From contig JAEDGE010000054.1 of assembly GCA_016297675.1 (NCBI GenBank), positions 1 to 12,647 on the forward strand: a stretch of 12,647 bases of DNA, in the 5' to 3' direction. Position numbers and translations under genes: made by a program. Below are positions 1 to 6,217 of this stretch, one piece after another. The notes beneath the pieces were generated by a model. It did no database searches and was not told where the DNA came from. It saw only the letters and a list, made by a program, of their open reading frames with translations. Origin of the DNA: Oscillospiraceae bacterium. GTDB taxonomy: Bacteria > Bacillota > Clostridia > Oscillospirales > Ruminococcaceae. How positions within the stretch are numbered: position 1 is the stretch's first letter; every line of letters starts with the position of its first letter.

Positions 1-20
1 ACAGTATGAACGGCGGCTCT

Positions 21-126
21 TGGTGGCAAAGCCACCACCGGCAATGCATTGCCGGGATTGCAAAATTGTAGATTTTGCAATAGAGCCTAGTATAAAACTG
101 TAGATCCTGCAATGAACAAATTGCAG
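21..126. repeat. Array of four tandem hairpins in the purC leader
   Basis: Four inverted repeats follow one another. They are 21-27/31-37 (7-bp stem, AAA loop), 38-55 (perfect 18-base palindrome, CCGGCAATG/CATTGCCGG), 57-66/72-81 (10-bp stem ATTGCAAAAT/ATTTTGCAAT, 5-base loop) and 107-113/120-126 (CTGCAAT/ATTGCAG, 6-base loop). All are read directly from the sequence. The last hairpin ends 11 bases before the purC ribosome binding site. None is followed by a T-run, so they do not look like simple terminators. They may be a dispersed palindromic element inserted before purC, or a structured leader RNA. The array may begin upstream of the window. Confidence 0.75.
67..113. repeat. Imperfect 15-base direct repeat (67-81 and 99-113)
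   Basis: TGTAGATTTTGCAAT at 67-81 recurs as TGTAGATCCTGCAAT at 99-113, differing at two adjacent bases (TT to CC). The 17 bases between them contain TATAAA at 91-96, but no convincing -35 box lies at the right distance, so no promoter is called. The second copy supplies the first ATG (112) in the purC reading frame. A unit that is both palindromic and directly repeated suggests a small repetitive element, which is inference. Confidence 0.6.
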
Positions 127-137
127 AAGCAAAAAAT

Positions 138-142
138 GGAGG
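138..142 (+). promoter_or_regulatory. Ribosome binding site that fixes the purC start
   Basis: GGAGG lies 8 bases before the ATG at 151, which is ideal spacing. The in-frame ATGs at 112 and 136 have no such site; the one at 136 overlaps this motif. Confidence 0.85.
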
Positions 143-150
143 AAACAGTG

Positions 151-870
151 ATGGAAAACCTGCAAAAAAAAGAACAGATGTATGAAGGCAAAGCAAAAAA
201 AGTATATGCTACCAATCAGGAAGGCGTTGTCATCGTAGATTACAAGGATGATGCGACTGCATTTAACGGAGAAAAGAAGGGCACCATTGTTGGCAAAGGT
301 GTGATCAACAATAAAATGTCCAATTATATTATGAAGCAGCTGGAGGCAGCTGGTGTGCCAACACATCTGGTAGAAGAGCTGAGCGATCGGGAAACCGCAG
401 TCAAGAAGGTTTCGATCGTCCCGCTGGAAGTCATTGTAAGAAATGTGGCAGCCGGCAGTTTTTCCAAGAGAATGGGTGTCGAAGAGGGCAAGGAATTGCT
501 CCGTCCGATTATTGAATTCAGCTATAAGTGTGATGAACTGAATGACCCCTTCATCAACGATGATTATGCACTGGCACTGGGTCTGGCAACGGAAGAAGAG
601 ATTACTACCATTAAGACCTATACCAGAAAGGTAAATGAAGTATTGAAAGATTTCTTCCTGAAGATTGGCATTCGTCTGATTGACTTTAAGATTGAATTTG
701 GTCGTCTGGCAGACGGCACCATTATTTTGGCAGATGAAATTTCTCCAGATACCTGTCGTTTGTGGGATGTAAAGACCAATGAAAAGCTGGATAAAGACCG
801 GTTCAGAAGAGATATGGGCGGTACAGAAGAGGCATATCAGGAAGTTATGCACAGAATTTTTGGAGAATAA
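151..870 (+). CDS. purC: Phosphoribosylaminoimidazole-succinocarboxamide synthase (SAICAR synthetase)
   Basis: PurC is a cytosolic enzyme that joins CAIR and aspartate, using ATP, to give SAICAR in purine synthesis. The 239-residue product has the usual bacterial length. The N-terminal YEGKAKKVY (11-19) is the family's nucleotide-binding start. PLEVIVRNVAAGS (91-103) and DEISPDTCRLWD (195-206) are the two SAICAR synthetase signatures. The frame is open back to ATG 112, but those 13 extra residues start inside a repeat. The GGAGG at 138-142 selects ATG 151, after which the protein matches normal PurC N-termini. It is the first gene of the purine run visible here. The gap to the next gene is only 6 bases, and that gene's ribosome binding site (GGAG, 862-865) lies within the end of purC, so the two are co-transcribed. 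Confidence 0.97.
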   Translation: MENLQKKEQMYEGKAKKVYATNQEGVVIVDYKDDATAFNGEKKGTIVGKGVINNKMSNYIMKQLEAAGVPTHLVEELSDRETAVKKVSIVPLEVIVRNVAAGSFSKRMGVEEGKELLRPIIEFSYKCDELNDPFINDDYALALGLATEEEITTIKTYTRKVNEVLKDFFLKIGIRLIDFKIEFGRLADGTIILADEISPDTCRLWDVKTNEKLDKDRFRRDMGGTEEAYQEVMHRIFGE

Positions 871-876
871 AATTAT

Positions 877-2298
877 ATGGGTGGTTTTTTTGGTGCAGTT
901 TCTGCAAATGACTGCATTTCAGACGTATTTTTTGGAACAGATTATCATTCGCATCTTGGTACAAGACGAGGCGGCATGACAGCATTTTCTCCGGCACTGG
1001 GATTTCAGAGAAATATTCACAGCATTGAAAACTCTCCGTTCCGAACGAAATTTGAGAAGGATGTCGAAAAAATGCGGGGAAATATCTGTATTGGCTGTAT
1101 TAGCGATACAGACCCGCAGCCGATTATGGTACGCTCACAGCTTGGTTTGTATGCAATCTGTTCCATTGGTGTGATTACCAATGCAAAAGAGCTTTCAGAA
1201 GAATTACTGACGAGTGGCTGTGCAAATTTTGAAACCATGAGCAGCGGAAGCATCAACTCCGGTGCTTTGATTGCGGCATTGATTGCACAGAAGTCCTCTT
1301 TTACAGAGGGGATTCGTTATGCACAAGAAAAAATACAGGGTACCATGTCATTGGTGATTATGACAGAGGACAGTATTATTTGTGCAAGAGATAAAATGGG
1401 GCGGCTGCCCATTCTCATTGGCAAGCGGTCGGACGGCTTTTGTTTTTCTTTTGAGTCGTTTGCCTATCAGAAGCTGGGCTATGAAACTTGTCATGAGTTA
1501 AAAGCCGGCGAAATTCTCAAATTGACAAAGGATCACTATGAGATTTTGCAGGAAGGTACAGATGAGATGAAAATTTGTACTTTCCTTTGGACATACTATG
1601 GATATCCGAATGCATGCTATGAAGGGGTCAATGTGGAGTTGATGCGAACCAGAAATGGGGAAATCATGGCAGAAACGGACATCAAAAATGGGAAGCTGCC
1701 GGATGTGGACTTTGTATGTGGTGTGCCGGATTCCGGTATCCCGCACGCAATTGGCTATGCAAACAGAAGCGGCATTCCATTTGCAAGACCATTTATTAAG
1801 TATACGCCGACATGGCCAAGAAGCTTTATGCCAACCAGTCAGTCGATGCGGAATAAAGTTGCAAAAATGAAACTGATTCCTGTTCATGACTTGATTGCTG
1901 GGAAGAAGCTGTTGTTTGTAGATGATAGCATTGTCAGAGGCACGCAGATGCGGGAGACTGTAGAATTTCTCTATGAGAATGGTGCAAAAGAAGTGCACAT
2001 GCGGTCAGCATGTCCGCCCATTATGTATGGCTGCAAATACCTCAATTTTTCAAGAAGTACATCGGAGTTGGAACTGATAGCAAGACAGATTATTGATGAG
2101 AACGAGGGCATTGACGGAATAAAATACATTCATGAATACAGCAATTCCAATACGGAAAGAGGCAAACTGCTCCGGGATGAAATTTGCCGGAGATTAAAGC
2201 TAACCTCGCTGGAGTTTCAGTCGCTGGAAGGCACTGTACAGGCGGTGGGGAAGCCAGAATGTCAGCTGTGCTCCTATTGCTGGAGCGGAAGGGAATGA
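877..2298 (+). CDS. PurF-like paralogue with an inactivated glutaminase domain
   Basis: The 473-residue protein is PurF-like over its whole length, but its chemistry is uncertain. Its N-terminus is MGGFFG, where active PurF has the nucleophile in a CG[IV][FV]G context, so the cysteine is glycine. The RYST loop is absent (IGCISDTDPQPI, 72-83), the oxyanion-hole Asn-Gly is Ile-Gly (97-98), and the NDTE segment is SGSIN (123-127). Glutamine hydrolysis is therefore very unlikely. The C-terminal phosphoribosyltransferase half keeps the PRPP motif LLFVDDSIVRGT (345-356), GVPDSG (282-287) and cysteines 234, 379, 465 and 468, which align with the 4Fe-4S ligands of the PurF at 2308. The flexible-loop region differs: KYTPTWPRSFM (308-318) replaces KNRYVGRTFI. 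The frame is intact and tightly linked to purC and purF, so it is not a pseudogene. From memory, similar Cys-less paralogues occur in other Clostridia and in Bacteroidetes, usually annotated simply as amidophosphoribosyltransferase. Ammonia-dependent synthesis or a role as partner of PurF are both only possibilities. Confidence 0.9.
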   Translation: MGGFFGAVSANDCISDVFFGTDYHSHLGTRRGGMTAFSPALGFQRNIHSIENSPFRTKFEKDVEKMRGNICIGCISDTDPQPIMVRSQLGLYAICSIGVITNAKELSEELLTSGCANFETMSSGSINSGALIAALIAQKSSFTEGIRYAQEKIQGTMSLVIMTEDSIICARDKMGRLPILIGKRSDGFCFSFESFAYQKLGYETCHELKAGEILKLTKDHYEILQEGTDEMKICTFLWTYYGYPNACYEGVNVELMRTRNGEIMAETDIKNGKLPDVDFVCGVPDSGIPHAIGYANRSGIPFARPFIKYTPTWPRSFMPTSQSMRNKVAKMKLIPVHDLIAGKKLLFVDDSIVRGTQMRETVEFLYENGAKEVHMRSACPPIMYGCKYLNFSRSTSELELIARQIIDENEGIDGIKYIHEYSNSNTERGKLLRDEICRRLKLTSLEFQSLEGTVQAVGKPECQLCSYCWSGRE

Positions 2299-2307
2299 TG
2301 GAAGTTG

Positions 2308-3735
2308 ATGACAGGACTGCATGAGGAATGCGGTGTATTCGGTGTTTATACACCACAGACAACAGATGTTGCAGCAATGACTTATGCGGCTTTATATGCA
2401 CTCCAGCATCGGGGGCAGGAAAGCTGTGGCATTGTCGTAAATGACAGAGGCGTTTTTTCCCATCATAAAGATTTAGGCTTGGTGCCGGAAGTGTTCAAGG
2501 CAGAAGATATGGAAAAGCTGGGACATGGCAATATCTCGATTGGTCATGTTCGGTACTCTACGACCGGAAAACCAAATCGTTCTAATGCACAACCCATTGT
2601 GGTACGGCATGTTAAAGGGCCGATGTCTATTGCACACAACGGCAATTTGACCAATGCCAGAGAACTGCGGGAACGGTACGAGCTGAAGGGTGCGATTTTT
2701 CATACGACCAATGATACAGAAGTCATTTCCTATGCCATTACGGAACAGCGTTTGAAGCGAGCATCCATTGAAGAGGCAGTGGAACATGCCATGTATGATT
2801 TAAAGGGTGCCTATTCTTTGGTTGTGATGTCCCCGAAGAAGCTGATTGCGGCAAGAGATCCACATGGTTTTCGCCCGCTTTGTATGGGACGCTGCAAAGA
2901 TGGCAGCATTGTATTTGCCTCGGAATCCTGTGCACTGGACAGCGTTGGGGCTGTATTTGAACGGGATATTGAACCGGGGGAAATTGTAGTGGTGGATGAT
3001 GCACAGGTACGTTCCATTCGGACACACTGTGGAAAGAAGCGGTCCATGTGTGTGTTTGAATATGTATATTTTGCTCGTCCGGATTCTATTATAGAAGGAA
3101 CGTGTGTCCACACCGCACGGCTGAATGCCGGCAGGATTCTTTGGCAGGAGCATCCTGTAGAGGCAGATGTTGTCATTGGTGTACCGGACAGTGGTTTGGA
3201 TGCTGCATTGGGACTTTCTATGGCATCCGGCATTCCATATGGAGTTGGATTTGTCAAAAACCGTTATGTTGGTCGTACTTTTATTCAGCCATCTCAGAAA
3301 ATGCGGACAAATTCTGTCAGAATCAAGCTGAATGTCCTGAAAAGTGTAGTGAATGGAAAACGTGTGATACTGGTAGATGACAGTATCGTCAGAGGGACAA
3401 CCTGTAAACGGATTGTCAATTTGCTGCGGGAAGCCGGTGCAAAAGAAGTGCATATGCGGATCTCCTGTCCGCCGTTTACCAACCCATGCTATTTTGGCGT
3501 GGACATCGACAGTCGGGAAAATCTGATTGCGTGTCAGATGACCATTCCGGAAATCTGTGACTATATTGGTGCAGATTCCCTTGGCTATTTGAGCCTAAAA
3601 GGCGTGAAATCTCTTGCTTCTCCGGATTTGCAGGAGGAAGATTGGTTCTGCACTGGCTGTTTCAGTGGAGAATATCCGATTTCCGTTCCGAAGGAGATGC
3701 CAAAAGATAAATTTGAAAGTAAAATCGGCGAATAA
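2308..3735 (+). CDS. purF: Amidophosphoribosyltransferase (glutamine PRPP amidotransferase)
   Basis: PurF catalyses the committed step of purine synthesis, making phosphoribosylamine from PRPP and glutamine. Counted from ATG 2308 (475 residues), MTGLHEE is a 7-residue propeptide expected to be removed to expose Cys8 of CGVFG, as in the Bacillus enzyme. The class II glutaminase residues are all visible: Arg82 in RYST, Asn111-Gly112 in HNGNLTN, and Asp136 in NDTE. The phosphoribosyltransferase part has GVPDSG (291-296), KNRYVGRTFI (317-326) and the PRPP loop VILVDDSIVRGT (353-364). Cys248, Cys387, Cys448 and Cys451 match the 4Fe-4S ligands of the oxygen-sensitive Bacillus type. TTG 2305 is an alternative start, adding one residue. 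There is no strong ribosome binding site and the gap is 9 bases, so translation is probably coupled to the preceding paralogue. Feedback inhibition by purine nucleotides is expected from the family. Confidence 0.97.
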   Translation: MTGLHEECGVFGVYTPQTTDVAAMTYAALYALQHRGQESCGIVVNDRGVFSHHKDLGLVPEVFKAEDMEKLGHGNISIGHVRYSTTGKPNRSNAQPIVVRHVKGPMSIAHNGNLTNARELRERYELKGAIFHTTNDTEVISYAITEQRLKRASIEEAVEHAMYDLKGAYSLVVMSPKKLIAARDPHGFRPLCMGRCKDGSIVFASESCALDSVGAVFERDIEPGEIVVVDDAQVRSIRTHCGKKRSMCVFEYVYFARPDSIIEGTCVHTARLNAGRILWQEHPVEADVVIGVPDSGLDAALGLSMASGIPYGVGFVKNRYVGRTFIQPSQKMRTNSVRIKLNVLKSVVNGKRVILVDDSIVRGTTCKRIVNLLREAGAKEVHMRISCPPFTNPCYFGVDIDSRENLIACQMTIPEICDYIGADSLGYLSLKGVKSLASPDLQEEDWFCTGCFSGEYPISVPKEMPKDKFESKIGE

Positions 3736-3742
3736 ATGCCGT

Positions 3743-3747
3743 GGAGG
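3743..3747 (+). promoter_or_regulatory. Ribosome binding site favouring the ATG start of purM
   Basis: GGAGG lies 11 bases before ATG 3759. The frame is open from GTG 3741, but that codon has no ribosome binding site and overlaps this one. The ATG gives a normal PurM N-terminus. The spacing is a little long. Confidence 0.65.
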
Positions 3748-3758
3748 AATCAGAAAGA

Positions 3759-4793
3759 ATGAAGAGCTACTCAGAAAGCTATAAAAAAGCCGGTGTTGAC
3801 GTAACAGCCGGCTACAGAGCAGTGGACTTGATGAAGAAACATATTGCCCGTACCATGACAGACAATGTTCTGACTGGCATTGGCGGCTTCGGTGGATTAT
3901 ACGAGCTGGATGTTACCGGCATGGAACATCCGGTGTTGGTTTCCGGTACAGACGGCGTTGGCACGAAGCTGAAAATTGCCTTTCTGATGGATCGGCACAA
4001 TACCATCGGCATTGACTGCGTGGCAATGTGTGTAAATGATATTATTTGCTGCGGTGCAAAGCCACAGTTTTTCTTAGATTATATTGCGTTGGGCAAAAAT
4101 GTGCCGGAAAAAGTTGCAGAAATCGTTTCTGGTGTCGCAGAAGGCTGTGTACAGGCAGGCTGTGCACTGGTTGGCGGCGAAACAGCAGAAATGCCGGGCT
4201 TCTATCCAGAGGATGAGTACGACGTTGCAGGTTTTGCAGTTGGACTGGTGGACAAGAAAAAAGTCTTGAACATGAATACACAGCAGGTGGGAGATGTGTT
4301 AATTGCATTGCCTTCCAGTGGCGTTCACTCAAATGGCTATTCTCTGATCCGGAAGGTTTTCACTGTTAACAGTCAGAATCTGGCACGCCATTTCTCGGAG
4401 TTGGGTACCACATTAGGCGAAGCCCTGCTGATGCCGACAAAAATCTATGTGAAAGCAATTATGGCACTGTTAGAGCAGGTGACTGTAAAGTCGATCGCAC
4501 ATATTACAGGCGGTGGTTTCTACGAAAACATCCCACGTGCACTCAAGAAAGGACTTTCTGCACAGATTGAAAAGAAGGATGTCAAGGTATTGCCGATTTT
4601 TGATTTAATTGCAAAAACAGGCAATATTCCGGAACACGATATGTTCAACACCTTTAATATGGGCGTTGGTATGATGGTTTGTGTTGCACAGGAAGATGCA
4701 GATAAGGCATTGGAAGTGTTACGAGCTGCCGGAGAAGAAGCATATGTACTGGGTACACTGGTTTCTTCTGATGAAGGTGTGATTTTGAAGTAA
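3759..4793 (+). CDS. purM: Phosphoribosylformylglycinamidine cyclo-ligase (AIR synthetase)
   Basis: PurM closes the imidazole ring, converting FGAM to AIR with ATP, and acts as a cytosolic dimer. The product has 344 residues, close to the 346 of Bacillus subtilis PurM. It opens with SYKKAGVDVTAGYRAV (7-22), the usual PurM start. The superfamily ATP/metal motifs are VSGTDGVGTKLK (61-72) and ALVGGETAEMPGFY (136-149), and LPSSGVHSNGYSLIRKV follows in the second half. The ATG at 3759 is preferred over GTG 3741 because the ribosome binding site lies between them. It follows purF after 23 bases and precedes purN by 14. Its substrate comes from FGAM synthase, which is not encoded in the window. Confidence 0.97.
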   Translation: MKSYSESYKKAGVDVTAGYRAVDLMKKHIARTMTDNVLTGIGGFGGLYELDVTGMEHPVLVSGTDGVGTKLKIAFLMDRHNTIGIDCVAMCVNDIICCGAKPQFFLDYIALGKNVPEKVAEIVSGVAEGCVQAGCALVGGETAEMPGFYPEDEYDVAGFAVGLVDKKKVLNMNTQQVGDVLIALPSSGVHSNGYSLIRKVFTVNSQNLARHFSELGTTLGEALLMPTKIYVKAIMALLEQVTVKSIAHITGGGFYENIPRALKKGLSAQIEKKDVKVLPIFDLIAKTGNIPEHDMFNTFNMGVGMMVCVAQEDADKALEVLRAAGEEAYVLGTLVSSDEGVILK

Positions 4794-4807
4794 GGACGAG
4801 GTGCCTG

Positions 4808-5446
4808 ATGAAGAAGATTATTGTACTGGTTTCCGGCGGCGGAACGAATTTACAGGCACTGTTGGAGGCAGAACAGGCAGGTGGTTTTCCGGGAGGAAAA
4901 ATCACCTGTGTGATTTCCTCTCGTGGGGATGCTTATGCTTTGCGGCGTGCAGAACAGTTTCATGTGAAATCCAGAGTCATTGCGAAAAAAGATTTTTCTG
5001 ATTTTTCTGCTTACACAGATGCTATGCTGGCAGCTTTGCAGGAGGAACAGGCGGACTTGATTGTATTGGCTGGTTTTTTGACCATTCTGGATGCACGCAT
5101 CATTGCAGCTTATCCGAACCGTATTATCAATGTGCATCCTTCTTTGATTCCAGCATTCTGCGGAGAAGGGTTTTATGGCTTGCGTGTGCATGAATATGCC
5201 TTGCAGAGAGGTGTAAAATATTCTGGTGCAACGGTTCACTTTGTGAACGAAGTGGCAGATGGTGGACCGATTATTCTGCAAAAGCCAGTTGCCGTGCGAG
5301 AGGATGATACACCGCAGACATTACAGAAACGGATTATGGAAGAAGCAGAGTGGAAATTGCTTCCAGAAGCAGTCCGGCTTTTCTGTGCCGACAAATTGAA
5401 AGTTGTGAATAATCAGGTCAAGTTGCTGGAACAGTTAGTATTATGA
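4808..5446 (+). CDS. purN: Phosphoribosylglycinamide formyltransferase (GAR transformylase)
   Basis: PurN transfers a formyl group from 10-formyltetrahydrofolate to GAR, giving FGAR. The 212 residues match the family length. The N-terminal nucleotide-binding turn is SGGGTNLQALLE (9-20). The catalytic triad is visible: Asn108 and His110 in INVHPSLIP, and Asp151 in EVADGGPII. GAGG at 4798-4801 sits 6 bases before the start codon. The stop codon is immediately followed by ATG 5447 of the next frame, so the genes abut or are separated by 39 bases, depending on the start used. No formate-dependent PurT is seen, so GAR formylation here is folate-dependent. Confidence 0.96.
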   Translation: MKKIIVLVSGGGTNLQALLEAEQAGGFPGGKITCVISSRGDAYALRRAEQFHVKSRVIAKKDFSDFSAYTDAMLAALQEEQADLIVLAGFLTILDARIIAAYPNRIINVHPSLIPAFCGEGFYGLRVHEYALQRGVKYSGATVHFVNEVADGGPIILQKPVAVREDDTPQTLQKRIMEEAEWKLLPEAVRLFCADKLKVVNNQVKLLEQLVL

Positions 5447-5485
5447 ATGAAAAACGTTGAAAAAAAGAGAGGCAGAATCATATTT

Positions 5486-6196
5486 ATGAAGACCATGAAT
5501 CTTTTTGAAGCACTGAAACAAAATGCCTACCCGGGCAGAGGAATCGTATTGGGCATTTCTGCGGATGGGAAGTATGCAGTGGCTGCTTATTTCATTATGG
5601 GCAGAAGTGAAAACAGCCGGAATCGTGTCTTTGTGACAGATGGAGACGGCATTCGCACACAGGCATTTGACCCATCTAAAATGGTGGATCCAAGTCTAAT
5701 TATCTATGCACCGGTACGGGTATTGGGCAATACTACGATTGTAACAAACGGTGACCAGACGGATACCGTATATGAACAGATGCAGGCAGGGAAAACCTTT
5801 GAAGAATCTCTGCGGATTCGGGAATTTGAACCGGATGCCCCAAACTATACCCCTCGTATTTCTGGTATCATCGAACGGGACGGCGGCTATCAGTATGCAC
5901 TATCTATTTTGAAGAGTGCAGATGGAGATCCGGCTTCCTGCCAGCGTTACACGTTCACATATTCCAATCCGATTGCAGGCGTTGGACACTTTATTCATAC
6001 TTATCAGGGCGATGGAAATCCACTGCCAAGTTTTGAAGGCGAGCCGGAAAAGGTTGCTGTGGAGGGGGATATTGATACCTTTACCAATGCAATTTGGGAA
6101 AGCCTGCATCCAGAGAACAAGGTTTCTCTGTTTGTGCGGTTTATTGAACTGGAAACGGGTGAAACAGAGACTCGTATTATCAATAAAAATCAGTAA
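5486..6196 (+). CDS. PurO-like IMP cyclohydrolase
   Basis: This protein is expected to perform the last step of purine synthesis, closing FAICAR to IMP. It resembles the archaeal-type PurO cyclohydrolase family rather than the cyclohydrolase domain of bifunctional PurH. Counted from ATG 5486 (236 residues), the N-terminal NAYPGRGIVLG (13-23) and AYFIMGRSENSRNRVFVTD (34-52) are the family hallmarks, and YTFTYSNPIAGVGHFIHTY (155-173) is a second conserved block. ATG 5447, directly after the purN stop, would add 13 lysine/arginine-rich residues. ATG 5486 is preferred because family members begin close to the PGRG block and GAGAGG lies at 5467-5472, though that spacing (13 bases) is long, so the start is uncertain. 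The neighbouring purH lacks a cyclohydrolase domain, which supports the role. Family membership is recognised from memory and was not searched. Confidence 0.88.
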   Translation: MKTMNLFEALKQNAYPGRGIVLGISADGKYAVAAYFIMGRSENSRNRVFVTDGDGIRTQAFDPSKMVDPSLIIYAPVRVLGNTTIVTNGDQTDTVYEQMQAGKTFEESLRIREFEPDAPNYTPRISGIIERDGGYQYALSILKSADGDPASCQRYTFTYSNPIAGVGHFIHTYQGDGNPLPSFEGEPEKVAVEGDIDTFTNAIWESLHPENKVSLFVRFIELETGETETRIINKNQ

Positions 6197-6217
6197 AGAA
6201 TCGGGAGGAACAAACTT

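Noticed and set aside
91..96. TATAAA as a -10 box for purC
   Set aside because: No -35-like hexamer lies 16-18 bases upstream, and the site is inside the repeat region.
21..126. CRISPR array
   Set aside because: The units differ from one another, there are no regular spacers, and only one 15-base unit recurs, twice and imperfectly.
1..150. Purine riboswitch or PurR-box leader
   Set aside because: I could not find the conserved purine aptamer core or a PurBox-like pair; the leader holds only the hairpin array. Such control may lie upstream of the window.
779..979. 66-codon frame bridging the purC and purF-like genes
   Set aside because: It is the +1 frame of two well-supported genes and has no ribosome binding site or homology.
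1498..1998. 166-codon open frame on the minus strand
   Set aside because: It is opposite the PurF-like gene and has no recognisable motif or convincing ribosome binding site.
877..2298. Possible pseudogene or sequencing error in the first purF copy
   Set aside because: The frame is intact over 473 codons, the PRPP and cysteine positions are conserved, and loss of the glutaminase site involves several separate elements rather than one base change.
2800..3453. 217-codon open frame on the minus strand
   Set aside because: It lies wholly opposite purF, overlaps two other minus-strand frames, and its translation resembles no protein I recognise; it is a shadow of purF codon usage.
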